Below are positions 50,191-59,436 of a stretch of 64,000 bases of DNA, piece by piece. Every line of letters starts with the position of its first letter. Within the stretch, counting starts at the first letter, position 1. Both the position numbers and the translations under genes were made by a program. The notes under the pieces are model-generated. The model worked only from the letters and a program-made list of their open reading frames with translations, made no database searches and was not told the DNA's origin. The stretch spans positions 34,387,561 through 34,451,560 of the forward strand of contig NC_088775.1 in the NCBI RefSeq assembly GCF_954871325.1, in the 5' to 3' direction. Source of the stretch: Gordionus sp. m RMFG-2023. Taxonomy: Eukaryota > Nematomorpha > Gordioida > Chordodea > Parachordodidae.

Positions 50191-50850
50191 CATCTCCTTT
50201 TCAAAAACTTAAGGAAACTGAAAAAAAAATTATGCTAAAAAAAGCACTAATTGTTATCTAGTTCAGGGATAAAAATAACTTTTTTTATAATTATGTATTT
50301 ACTTATATTTGTAAAACAGCTGTTAACTTCTTGACTTTGTATATTAATTTTGCTTGTTTTTTTTTTATTTCTATTCCTTTTTTTCTTTTTCAAAAATTTT
50401 TTTAAAATAATATTCTCAAACTATAGTTTAATTTTTAAATCTTTTTATACATTTGGTATATAATTATCATTTAGGTTAATTTATTATTATATTAAAAGCC
50501 AAAAAATGCAAAAAAAAACAAAATTGAAATAAACATAAATTCTTTTGCCTTAGGAAATTTCTTTGAAAATTTGAATTTAGAAATAAAAATACCAAGAAAA
50601 TTTTCAAAAAAAATAAAATAAATTTTTTATTTTGCAAAAAATGTATTTTATTCGATAAATTAATCAGGTAAAAAATAAAAACAATCTGCTCATGGCATGC
50701 CTTTGATTTCAGCCACTATCCCAATAAGTAACAATAAAAATTTTAATCTTTTTTTTCCTTAAATACAATGCATTTTACCTATATTTGACCGAATCGTCCT
50801 CAATCAATCGATAAATACTGCAAAATATTTGCTTATTAATTATTCAACTT
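50191..50850. other. AT-rich region upstream of the SLC6 gene
   Basis: No gene or element end. It would contain the proximal promoter region if the transcription start proposed at 50857 is right. No clear TATA box; AAAATATTT at 50822-50830 is at about the right distance but is unremarkable in this AT-rich DNA. Confidence 0.35.
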
Positions 50851-50854
50851 GTGC

Positions 50855-50922
50855 TCAGTTTATCAACATAGAAAAATTGAAAAATGGAAAATATAGAATA
50901 AGACTCAATTTTTTATGAACAG
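50855..50922 (+). promoter_or_regulatory. possible SLC6 initiator and 5'UTR exon
   Basis: TCAGTT at 50855-50860 matches an arthropod-style initiator, giving a start at about 50857. The putative exon ends at 50922 with ACAG|GTAAAT, and intron 0 (50923-51031) ends TTATAG immediately before the ATG at 51032. A five-codon upstream frame (ATG at 50884, TAA at 50899-50901) lies in this leader. Both splice sites are good, but exon existence and start site are inference. Confidence 0.4.
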
Positions 50923-51031
50923 GTAAATAAAATGATTACTTCTATAATTATATTAAAAAATTAAATAGAAACTAAATTATGATATCACAGGATTTTTAAA
51001 AGAATCTTTTTCAATTGTAAATTAATTATAG

Positions 51032-51230
51032 ATGACTAATTCTATAAAATCTGAAGACGTAACTCCTTCGGGTGTTATTTTCGATTCAACAGCTCAAACC
51101 AATGATGATTACAGAGGATCTCGACCGGCTTGGAATCGTCAACTAGATTTTATATTCTCTCTCATAGGGTATGCTGTGGGGGTAGGAAACATATGGCGAT
51201 TTCCTAATTTATGCTATAGGAATGGAGGAG
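51032..51230 (+). CDS. SLC6 transporter, coding exon 1 (N-terminus, TM1)
   Basis: The SLC6 family couples uptake of amino acids or amines to Na+ and Cl- at the plasma membrane. This exon encodes residues 1-67: a 30-residue cytoplasmic tail, then [30 protein letters not shown] and CYRNGGG. This is TM1 with its unwound substrate/ion site; the WRFP Arg is the conserved outer gate residue. The position that is Asp in monoamine carriers is Gly here, pointing to an amino-acid-type substrate (GABA, glycine, taurine or creatine group). The first ATG follows an AG acceptor directly. The donor is GGAG|GTAAAC, phase 1, splitting the third Gly of GGG. Upstream frames have no better start. Confidence 0.92.
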
Positions 51231-53390
51231 GTAAACATTTGAAATCCGAGCATATTTTTAAAATAAATGGCAACCCTGACAATGCCTACAAATAAGTTTT
51301 TTTTAAACCTGCCAAACTAATTAAAAAAATATTTTTAAAATAATATCTCAATTAATCGGTACTATAGTATAATGGCTAGAAGGAATTTTTAAGGGAGTAA
51401 GGGTAGTTTTTGAGGAGGGTCAATTTCTCATTAAAAACGTTATAAAATAGAACTAACATTTTTTAATAAGCGGAATTTAGCAAATACTGCACGGACTAGA
51501 AATTGTAAATTTTTCCTAAAATTTTCATATAATATATTTACCTGGCCTAAATTTACTATTTGCAAATCTACATTAGAACTTTTTCCACAAATGATAAAAG
51601 CTAGAAATGTCTCTTTCAAGAAAACATAGTACTACTTATAATATAAATAGACTGATCATTAAAGCAATATTAAAGTAAAAATGTTATCACTCAAAGCTAT
51701 GATGGTTAGCTTTATTTGTAATTTTAGTAATAGCACTAGGAAATCCGAAACATTCTTATTATTACATTATGCATAAAGGATAAAATATCATGACTTATTC
51801 AATTATTATATCTTCTTTATAATAATATATTTTGTGTATGAAAAAGAATAATATGATATATTTAGGATTATGATTTTAATAGTTTTTTTTTTATAATACA
51901 AGTAAATTTAATAATAGACATTCTTCCTTTCAGTTTAGAGTAATGGATTAAATTATTTTTTTGTAATTGTAATTATACAAAACGTAGTAATTAATAAATA
52001 TATAAATATCAAATAAACCCGGGCCGGGCCTAAAAAATTTTTTTGAATGTCCTGGCTGGGCCTAATTTTTTTTAAGTGCCCCTGGCCTAAATTTTTTTTA
52101 AAAATACCCTCATGGTGCTGAACATTATTGCGTATATGAAACAAGCAACAAATGGGGTTCCTCTTCCCCAAAAAATAACCCAGTTAGTAACGACGTTACT
52201 TTCTTCGATTACTTTACAGCACTAATAATTATTATCAATTTTGCATTTTATACCTAAATAGTATCGTTAAAGTAACTAAATTAAAATAACTAATATTTTT
52301 GGAAAGTAACGACAAAAGAAACTAGTTATTTTTTAAATAACTTCTAACAACATTACTATATATTTCATTCATTATTTTATATTATGATTTCCAAATTTTA
52401 AATTGTTTATTATTAAGTTTCATTTACGCCAAGCAACCCTGTAAAAAATTAGAAGAAGAACTTAGCATTCCTCTTAGACAGCGATTTAAAAATAATTTGT
52501 TGATAGAGTCAAATGAAAATTATTAAGTCCAATTTTTTATGAATTTTAATTATTTTGTTATTTATATTTTTTTAGGTATAAATTGTGATATTTTTTAGTA
52601 GAATTATTTCTTTAATTGTTTTTTTTCACTTAAATTCCTGTCATTCTCTATATTTATTGTCTTCCTTATTTTTTAAAATGTCGGAATCTGATTAAGCAGT
52701 TCATTCTTGAATATTAAGTAAAGAGATTTGAAAAAAAAATTGATCAACAAAAATTTAAGGATGAATCGATTTTTTGAAAAAATAAATTTGGATTTGAAGT
52801 TGAAGTTGAATGACTTGATGTTAAGTTGTCTTTCTCTGAATTCAGAGTTAGCGCAAATATACGGTAAAGTATATAAAAATACACAAAAATACAGCATATT
52901 TTGTATAACTTCGTCGCGAATTCGTGGTAAAGAAAGTTACAAATACAATTTAAAAAATATTTTTGAAGTATATAACTGTAACATGTTAACTTCATAAGCA
53001 TTCACGGAAATATCCAGGATTTTCTTAAATCCACATTAATTTTATTGAAGAATTTTAAGCCCGCTTTGAAGATCTTTGGTTTGTTATATTTTTTGTTATA
53101 TTATTCTTAAAAATTTATAGTTATTTTTTCAAAAAATAATTAATTTCTACTTATTTAAAAAATAATAATTTATAATGACATATTCACATTTTTCGGGGAG
53201 AGGGAGGGGGCATTTGACAATCAACAAATATTTTGTATCTTATAAACTCTTATTTAAAGGCCTATTTCCAGGAATATATATAAAATTACTTAATCTTATA
53301 TTTTATTACCAATGAAGAAATCGGGTAGAAAGAAAGAAAAAATGATAATTTTTTGCATCATTTTAAATATTTTAATACAACTTATTAAAG
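51231..53390 (+). other. SLC6 intron 1 with hAT-end fragments
   Basis: A 2160-bp intron bounded by GTAAAC and TTAAAG. It contains a CCCGGGCCGGGCC-type fragment (52017-52110) akin to the GC-motif hAT MITEs, and at 52183-52228 an inverted copy of the end of the hAT family seen at 14560 (ends TTTACAGCACTA). Otherwise AT-rich with no further exon; open frames around 52670-53000 are low-complexity. Confidence 0.6.
52183..52228. mobile_element. hAT terminus, family of the element at 14560
   Basis: Read inverted: TAGTGCTGTAAAGTAATCG, then AAAGTAACGTCGTTACTAAC, matching the left end of the 14560-17747 element (TAGTGCTGTGAAGTAACG, then AACGTCGTTACTAAC). No opposite end was identified. Confidence 0.7.
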
Positions 53391-53522
53391 GTGCTTTTTT
53401 GATTCCTTACAGTTTGATGTTATTTGCCTGTGGGATTCCGCTATTTTTTCTCGAGGTTTCACTGGGTCAATTTTCTAATAAAGGAGCCATTAAAGTGTGG
53501 GACATATGTCCACTATTTAGAG
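53391..53522 (+). CDS. SLC6 transporter, coding exon 2 (TM1 end, TM2)
   Basis: Residues 67-111: [20 protein letters not shown], then [17 protein letters not shown] and DICPLFRG. This is the end of TM1, all of TM2 and the first intracellular loop; 'GAFLIPY', 'GIP.F.LE..LGQ' and 'P.F.G.G' are family hallmarks. The acceptor TTAAAG|GTG joins in phase with exon 1, and the exon ends AGAG|GTATAC in phase 1. The 132-bp length keeps the frame. No stop or odd residue within. Confidence 0.92.
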
Positions 53523-53786
53523 GTATACCTCGTAAATAATTTTTTTTAAACTTTTAATTTATCGTTTCCTACTTTTCTGGAATATATTTTTTTAAATAAA
53601 CCCCCTCTAACAATATCAACAATCCCTTTTCTTTTTTCTTCTTTGGTTCATTAGATTCTAATAAATTTAAGAACTTCAACTTGATCCTTATTATTGGCCT
53701 TTTCGTTTTCTCCGTACTCTACCACTTTTTTTTGTAAAATTTAGAGATTTTATCCATATAATCGATATTTTTAAAAATAATTAAAG

Positions 53787-54021
53787 GTGTTGGGATAGGA
53801 ACCCTGGTCATTACAACTATCTGCAATGTGTATTACAATTTACTTATCGCTTTTATTCTGTTTTACTTATTTTCTTCATTCACCTCGATGCTTCCCTGGA
53901 GTCAGTGCAATCACAAATGGAATTCTCCTTCTTGTATCGTGCTAAAAGATCAGGTTCACAGGAATGAAACTATGATTGGAGATCTAAGGAGTAAATCTAC
54001 TTCAACCTTCGAATTTTGGCA
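53787..54021 (+). CDS. SLC6 transporter, coding exon 3 (TM3, large extracellular loop)
   Basis: Residues 111-189. TM3 runs GVGIGTLVITTICNVYYNLL and IAFILFYLFSSF; the NVYYN stretch is GAT/taurine/creatine-like rather than GlyT-like (which has GIYY). Extracellular loop 2 begins MLPWSQCNHKWNSPSCI, with Cys151 and Cys160 nine apart as in the conserved SLC6 disulfide, and an N-glycosylation sequon Asn170-Glu-Thr. The loop ends STSTFEFW, the conserved '.EFW'. The acceptor is TAAAG|GTG and the donor TGGCA|GTTAAT in phase 2. Intron 2 (53523-53786) is only 264 bp. Confidence 0.92.
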
Positions 54022-54093
54022 GTTAATATATTTTTATCTTCTATTAAAGTTTTATTTCATATCTAAACTACACAGGGAGATACAATTATTGTG

Positions 54094-54345
54094 AATGTCG
54101 ATTATCGCGAAAAGATAATTCCGCGAATATACTACCGTTAATGCATTACTGTGAGTATAATATCGCAAAATTAATACCGTAAATGCATCGCTAATATATT
54201 ACAGCAAAATCATTGCTGCGAATACATTACAGCAAAATCATTGCTGTAAATAAATTACAGCCAATGTATTGTCGTGGAATCATAATCGCGAATGCATTTC
54301 CGCGGTAGTACCTTTAAAACATTGCCACGAATTCGTTCGAATGCA
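54094..54345 (+). repeat. degenerate 14-bp minisatellite
   Basis: About sixteen diverged units with a consensus near ACCGCGAATGCATT (examples ACAGCAAAATCATT twice, GCTGCGAATACATT, ATCGCGAATGCATT). CpG-rich for this AT-rich region. It starts about 70 bases into intron 3. The same unit appears reverse-complemented at 59072-59145 near the end of the intron. Confidence 0.75.
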
Positions 54346-55079
54346 ATCGCAAATATCGGGTATGCAATTTGGTGGGGATTTCATTTTTATATTTATTGTC
54401 CTAACAGACCAAGTGAACTCTAAAAATGAACCTAAAATAAGGATCGGGCGGAAACAATCTTTTTAAAGAGCCAGGATAAGGTTTTCTTTTTTTTACATAA
54501 ATATTATAAATTTTTAAACAGGATTACAGAAAATGAGTGCCATATATTTATCATGTATGTCATACATATTGGGATTATATTTTATTTTGCTTATTTGTAG
54601 TATATTTATGTGAACTATTTTATTTGCGTTATTTTTATTTAAGCGGAATCGACTATAAAATGGTAGATTTTTGATACTTTTAAATTTCGAACTTGATAAA
54701 TTAATTGTAGTAAAAAGTTAGGTCATTAAATAGTATTTGTGTCGAAGGAGGGAATATGTAAAAATATAAATAAAATCACAAATAATATAAAATCCCATAA
54801 TAAAAATAACACAAATAATAGTTAACATAAATAGTAATAATAAGAATAACATTAAATCCTTACACAAGGGGAAACGCAATTCACAATGATTCTCATAATC
54901 GAGTCAATTACCAAAATAATGAATTCATTCACCTCGATAGACATCCTACAAAAACCAAAATAACATATAAATCCAAAAATATATATGCATTTATGATACC
55001 TCTCGCACCGATAACCAAGATACTCCAGTGGGAAAGAGTCACTACAGACAATATTGCCGATAGCTCTTCCAACTCCTGC

Positions 55080-55390
55080 GGGATCCAGAGGTCCAAATAT
55101 TCCTAGGCCGATGAATTGTCTTGTTGGGGCTTCATCGACTCCAAAAAGTCTCCGTGGTTACGTCACTTAGGTATCTACGACGTTTCATGGTGCAGCCTTG
55201 ACCTCCGACCCACCCCAGTTGTCTCTTTGGTATTCCTGCCTGCAGACAGTCTCGTCCTAAATGTCCTTCCCCTCACCCTGGAACCAAACCACCCCTACAG
55301 AAGTACCATTGTACTCCATCTTCCCTGTTGGATCTGGTGTTTCTATGCTCCGGGTCGGGAAAGCCGGGCATCCATGCCTTGTTAAAAAAT
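55080..55390 (-). pseudogene. GC-rich patch, possible gag zinc-knuckle fossil
   Basis: Composition is near 50% GC in an AT-rich intron, with codon-like texture. The minus strand includes a GEGHLGRDCLQAG-like phrase that recalls a retroelement zinc knuckle. The piece is short, broken and old, and the family is uncertain. It could equally be remains of another transferred or processed gene. Confidence 0.3.
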
Positions 55391-55581
55391 ATTAACTCGC
55401 TCACAAGTGACTCTATATCATTGTTAATTATTGATGTCCATAATAGGGTACCTACAACAAAGAAATAATAAAAATCTTCCCTCTGATTACCTCTTACTAT
55501 TTGCTACCCATAAATTCATTATATTTATTTAGTAACCCAAATATCAGACTAACACAAAAAATATTTTTTTCTTCTCCTTTA

Positions 55582-55715
55582 AAAAAATCTACCTTGTAAA
55601 GATCACATAAAAAAATATTCCTCTTAACTTTTTTTAACCTTTTTATAAAAAATCTACCTTGTAAAGATCACATAAAAAAATATTCCTCTTGACTTTTTTT
55701 AACCTTTTTATAAAA
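55582..55715. repeat. tandem duplication, 64-bp unit x2
   Basis: AATCTACCTTGTAAAGATCA and the following CATAAAAAAATATTCCTCTT are repeated 64 bases apart with a single A/G difference. A recent duplication in intron 3. Confidence 0.85.
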
Positions 55716-55827
55716 AAAATACTTCCATTTCTACACATTTTATAATCTATTAGGTACATATTTTTTTTTCACTTAGTTATTATCGGCATTCAAAATAATT
55801 TCATTCAACAAAAAATTTTAATATTCT

Positions 55828-56265
55828 TTAGGCTGTGTCCAAAATCTAAAAAATATAAATAAATAAATTTTGAAGAAAAAAATTAACATTAGCTATTTTT
55901 AATGTAAAAATAAAATAGTGTTATACATCATTTTTTTGGTTGTTATTTTTGGTTATTATTTTTGGTTATTATTTTTTGGTTGTTATTTTTTCCTTTATTT
56001 TTTTTGGTTTTTTTTTGGTTTTTTTTTGGTTTTTTTTTTGTTTTTTTTTGTTTTTTTTTGTTTTTTTTGTAAAAAAAATGATGGGAAATATCCGACATAT
56101 TTCATAATTTTATTAATTTGTGAAAATTTATAAATTTTGAGGTTTTTTTCAAAACATTTAGGACACAGCCTTATAAAACTTGTCTGTGTGCAAAATGTTT
56201 TGTTTTTAATTTGCCAAAATTTATAAATTATGAAGTTTTTCCCAAAGCATTTTGGACACAGCCTT
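55828..56265. mobile_element. MITE with GGCTGTGTCC ends
   Basis: The left end TTAGGCTGTGTCCAAAAT is inverted at the right (ATTTTGGACACAGCCTT at 56249-56265). The right end is itself present twice: a second GGACACAGCCTT lies at about 56160, preceded by the same AAATTTATAAATT stretch, so the last 92 bp are tandemly duplicated. The interior holds T-rich (TTTTTTGG)n sequence at 55930-56070. The superfamily is not certain; Tc1/mariner-type is plausible. Confidence 0.6.
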
Positions 56266-57236
56266 GCCAATAAAAACATTAGCTCCCTGATCTGAAAAAC
56301 GAAAATTTTTACACTTATCTTCTTGCTAACGATCTTTCCAATCCTACACTCTTGTACTATATATTAAAGAAGAACAAATTAACTAACATTTATCTCACCT
56401 CTAAGTCATTACAAAAATTATCAATTTAATATAAACATCTATTTTATTCATGATTAACATATATTTTACTATTCCTAAAATTATTTTTAATAACACTCGC
56501 TGTTATCACATTCATTTTTCCCCTGCAAAAAAAAATATAACTTAAAATATATAACATAATTTCTATCCATTTTATGTGTATTATTTTATTAATTAATTAA
56601 ACTACACATTTAATTGGGATTAGTTCATTAAATGATAAAAATAACTATTACATTAAATTTACATTTATTCTTGTGCACACTCTATAAAACAATTCCTGGT
56701 AATATATAAATTACTTTTTTTTACCTGATGAAAGTAATTCCGAACATAAACAACTATCAATTTTATGTGTATAATTCTGTTTATTGATAAATTAACTATA
56801 CCTTTAATTGGGATTAGTTCATCTTTTAAATGATAAATAACTAATACATTCAATTTAAATTTATTCTTATGCACACTTTATAAAACACTTCCTGGTAATA
56901 TATAAAATTCCCTTTTTTTTCCTGATGAAAGTAATTCCGGACAACATATAAAATTTCATATTTCCTCTTCCCGATAATTCCCTATTTCTTATACACATTT
57001 TTTTAACCCTATTACCGATTACTTTACATACTTTAAAAAAAAACAGAAATATTCGTTAAATTAGATTGATTTCTTTTATTTCCTATTTTCAAACAAAATA
57101 TACTTTGAATTATTGATAAGACCTTTTGAACCTGACTACAAATACGAGGCCCAAATAATTATAGCACATGAAGGTTTTTGTAACACTTTACGTTTTTACG
57201 TTACTCGTTACTTAATAATTTGTTATTATAATATTA

Positions 57237-58423
57237 CTAGCTAATAGCCCGTCAAGAATGACGGGGTTGAGAGGTAATTAGTTAGTTTTTTTTCCTACTT
57301 TTATGATAGTTGCTACCTTTTATTTGAAAATATTCTTTATAACCCCCTCCCCCTTTTAGTCCAGGTCCCCAGGCCTGCAAAAAAATTTGTTTTAAGTCAA
57401 TATCTAATCCATAGTGGATAATAGAATTCCCAAGCGTCCAAGTTGATAATAATTTTGAAAAATTTTCCATAAGTCCACTCCAATATAATTCATAAAAATA
57501 TTTTCCAAGCCTAGCCCCACCCATAATAATTTTAAAAAATTTTCTCAAACCTGGCCAATGCGTAATAATTTTTAAATTTTTCTCAAGCCTGGAGATATGT
57601 AAATCTCTAAAAACCATATTCATTTTTTATTCGTTTTAATCCCGCTCAATCCTACTTCAGACCAAGACCAACTCATTAGGACTAATAGTGAATATTATTT
57701 TGTAAAAATATATTTAATTTAGCTTTTACCTGAGACCCATATAAATATTATGTCTAATATTTAATATAAAAAAATTCCCAACAGGTTCATGCTCATAATG
57801 TTGAGAAAATTTTCTCAAGCCCGCCAAAGATCATAATAATTTTGTTAGTTAAGAACTGAAATAAATATATAAAAGTCATAATTCATTTAAAAATAAAATC
57901 TGAATATGAAAGTTGCATGAGCTTGGTTTTTTAATCAGGCCTGGCGATTTCAGCAAAAAAAAATTTTCAGGCCAATGTCTAGCCCATATTTAAAATTAAA
58001 AAATTTTCAAGCATTTCTATTTTACATTTTACACAATATGATTTCTATCACAAATCTAAATTTTATTCTAAATATAAAATTAAATTTAAGACATTTTTAT
58101 TAAATTATTAATGGCAAAATTTTATGAAAGTTGCATGGGATTTAGTTTTTTGATCAGGCCTGGCTATGTCTGCAAAATAATTTCAGGCCAATGTATAACC
58201 CATATTTAAAATTCAACAATCTTAAAGCATCTCCATTTTAAATTTTATCCAATATGATTTCCATCACAAATTAATTTTGATTTCTAATACATGCTCACGG
58301 TATATATTGCAACAATTTTACCCCTTTTTCTTCTAAATTTTAATATTTATATAAAATTTATTAATATAGTATATTTAGTACCATACACACAAACTAAATT
58401 TATCCTTCAACCCCGTCAGCTAG
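57237..58423 (-). mobile_element. non-autonomous Helitron2/Helentron-like element
   Basis: Read on the minus strand the element starts CTAGCTGACGGGGTTGAAGG (58423 leftward) and ends with a perfect 6-bp hairpin CCCGTC/GACGGG (57248-57265, loop six), then about eight bases, then CTAG followed by T. A 3' hairpin followed by CTAG is the Helitron signature; the CTAGCTGAC start and the short inverted match between the ends (GACGGGGTTGA) fit the Helitron2 group. No Rep/helicase coding sequence. An older relative lies at 2606. Confidence 0.7.
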
Positions 58424-58489
58424 TATGGTAATAAACGGCAGAATTTTAAAAATATCAGATATTTATTAATATATATATATAATTAATAT

Positions 58490-58572
58490 TTTAAATTTAA
58501 TTATATTCAAGTTGGTGCATGCTTAAAACATACGACTTTGAAACGGGAGGCTTGTGTTCGACTCTCATAGTG
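58490..58572 (+). other. tRNA-like sequence, possible SINE head
   Basis: AGTTGGTGCATGC resembles a D-arm/A box, CTTTGAAAC an anticodon loop (TGA, serine-like) and TGTTCGACTCTC a B box. Stems pair poorly, so it is not a working tRNA gene. A poly-A-like stretch and an AT-rich tail follow. A decayed tRNA or SINE. Confidence 0.35.
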
Positions 58573-59071
58573 AGCAAAAAAATAACATTACACTATATAG
58601 TCTCCTTAAATTTTAAATACATTAGGAAGATACGAAAACGATCATGTTTTGATTATGGAGATTATATATATTAGATATTTCAATCCTTTTGTTGTTTAAT
58701 GATTTGAAAAAAATATGTATAAATTTAAAAATTATTAAAGGGAATTTTTAAAGCAAATTATTTCATTTTCATAGTTATATTTTTATTAATCTAGCGGATC
58801 TCACTAATTTTTTTAGGGCACTGAGAATAGTGATAGTGATTTTAAAGTTAATAAGTGCCATAAGAAAAAAGTATTATTTGATGATCTCTCTTTATGAATC
58901 CATCCATATCTCCGCATCTTTGAAAAAGGTATGAACCTTTCTAGATAGGTTAGAATATTGAAATAGGTGGAAAAATATTATAGGACTTGCAATCCCAAAA
59001 GATAACAAAATTATAGTTTCCGAAATATGATAAAAATAAAAATATATTAATTGATGATCTATTATAGATCC

Positions 59072-59145
59072 GTGATGCATTCGCGGTATTGTTTTCATGG
59101 TAATACATTCGCGATAATTCATTAGCTGAAATGTTTTGCCGTATT
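59072..59145 (-). repeat. 14-bp minisatellite, inverted relative to 54094
   Basis: Read inverted: ACCGCGAATGCATC, then ATTACCATGAAAAC, then ATTATCGCGAATGT and similar. The same unit as at 54094-54345 in opposite orientation, 160 bases before exon 4. Confidence 0.65.
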
Positions 59146-59303
59146 GACTTGATACAATTTCAATTACATTATGTGCGGAGTGAGAAAGGGGTGGACACAG
59201 ACCCCTGCTAATTTTTTTTTAAATAAAATAGTTGGTAAATATAATCTATTTAATCCCTTTATTTAAATAATTTATTTCATTTATATTTGTTTAAATCAAT
59301 TAG

Positions 59304-59436
59304 TTATAAGGTACTAAATATATCCGAAGGGCTTCATCACATGGGAAGCATAAATTGGAAATTAGCTGGATATTTCATACTAGCATGGACCATAGCATAC
59401 CTATGCTTGATCAAGGGTATTAAATCCACCGGAAAA
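59304..59436 (+). CDS. SLC6 transporter, coding exon 4 (TM4)
   Basis: Residues 189-233: HYKVLNISEGLHHMGSINW, then KLAGYFILAWTIAYLCLI and KGIKSTGK. The end of extracellular loop 2 carries a second possible glycosylation site (Asn194-Ile-Ser), followed by TM4 and the highly conserved intracellular KG.KSTGK motif. The acceptor AATTAG|T completes the codon begun by exon 3, giving FEFW-H with no gap against family members; an alternative acceptor seven bases downstream would break the frame. The donor GGAAAA|GTTAGA is phase 0. Confidence 0.9.

Larger units (their letters stand above)
54022..59303 (+). other. SLC6 intron 3, element-rich
   Basis: A 5.3-kb intron between GTTAAT and AATTAG. It contains, in order, a 14-bp minisatellite (54094-54345), a GC-rich patch (55080-55390), a 64-bp tandem duplication, a MITE (55828-56265), a Helitron2-like element (57237-58423), a tRNA-like sequence (58490-58572) and an inverted stretch of the same 14-bp minisatellite (59072-59145). 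54350-55080 and 56270-57236 show only AT-rich sequence; 56560-56950 has a partial direct repeat (TTTAATTGGGATTAGTTCAT occurs twice). Confidence 0.7.

Noticed and set aside
52670-53000. Extra SLC6 exon candidate in intron 1
   Set aside because: Exon 1 and exon 2 join exactly within the GGG-AFLIPY motif, leaving no room for another coding exon, and the frames are low-complexity.
55918-56279. Phe/Lys-rich frames on both strands
   Set aside because: Produced by T-rich microsatellite and by the duplicated MITE end.
58490-58572. Functional tRNA-Ser gene
   Set aside because: A and B boxes are present but acceptor and anticodon stems do not pair, so it was kept only as tRNA-like.
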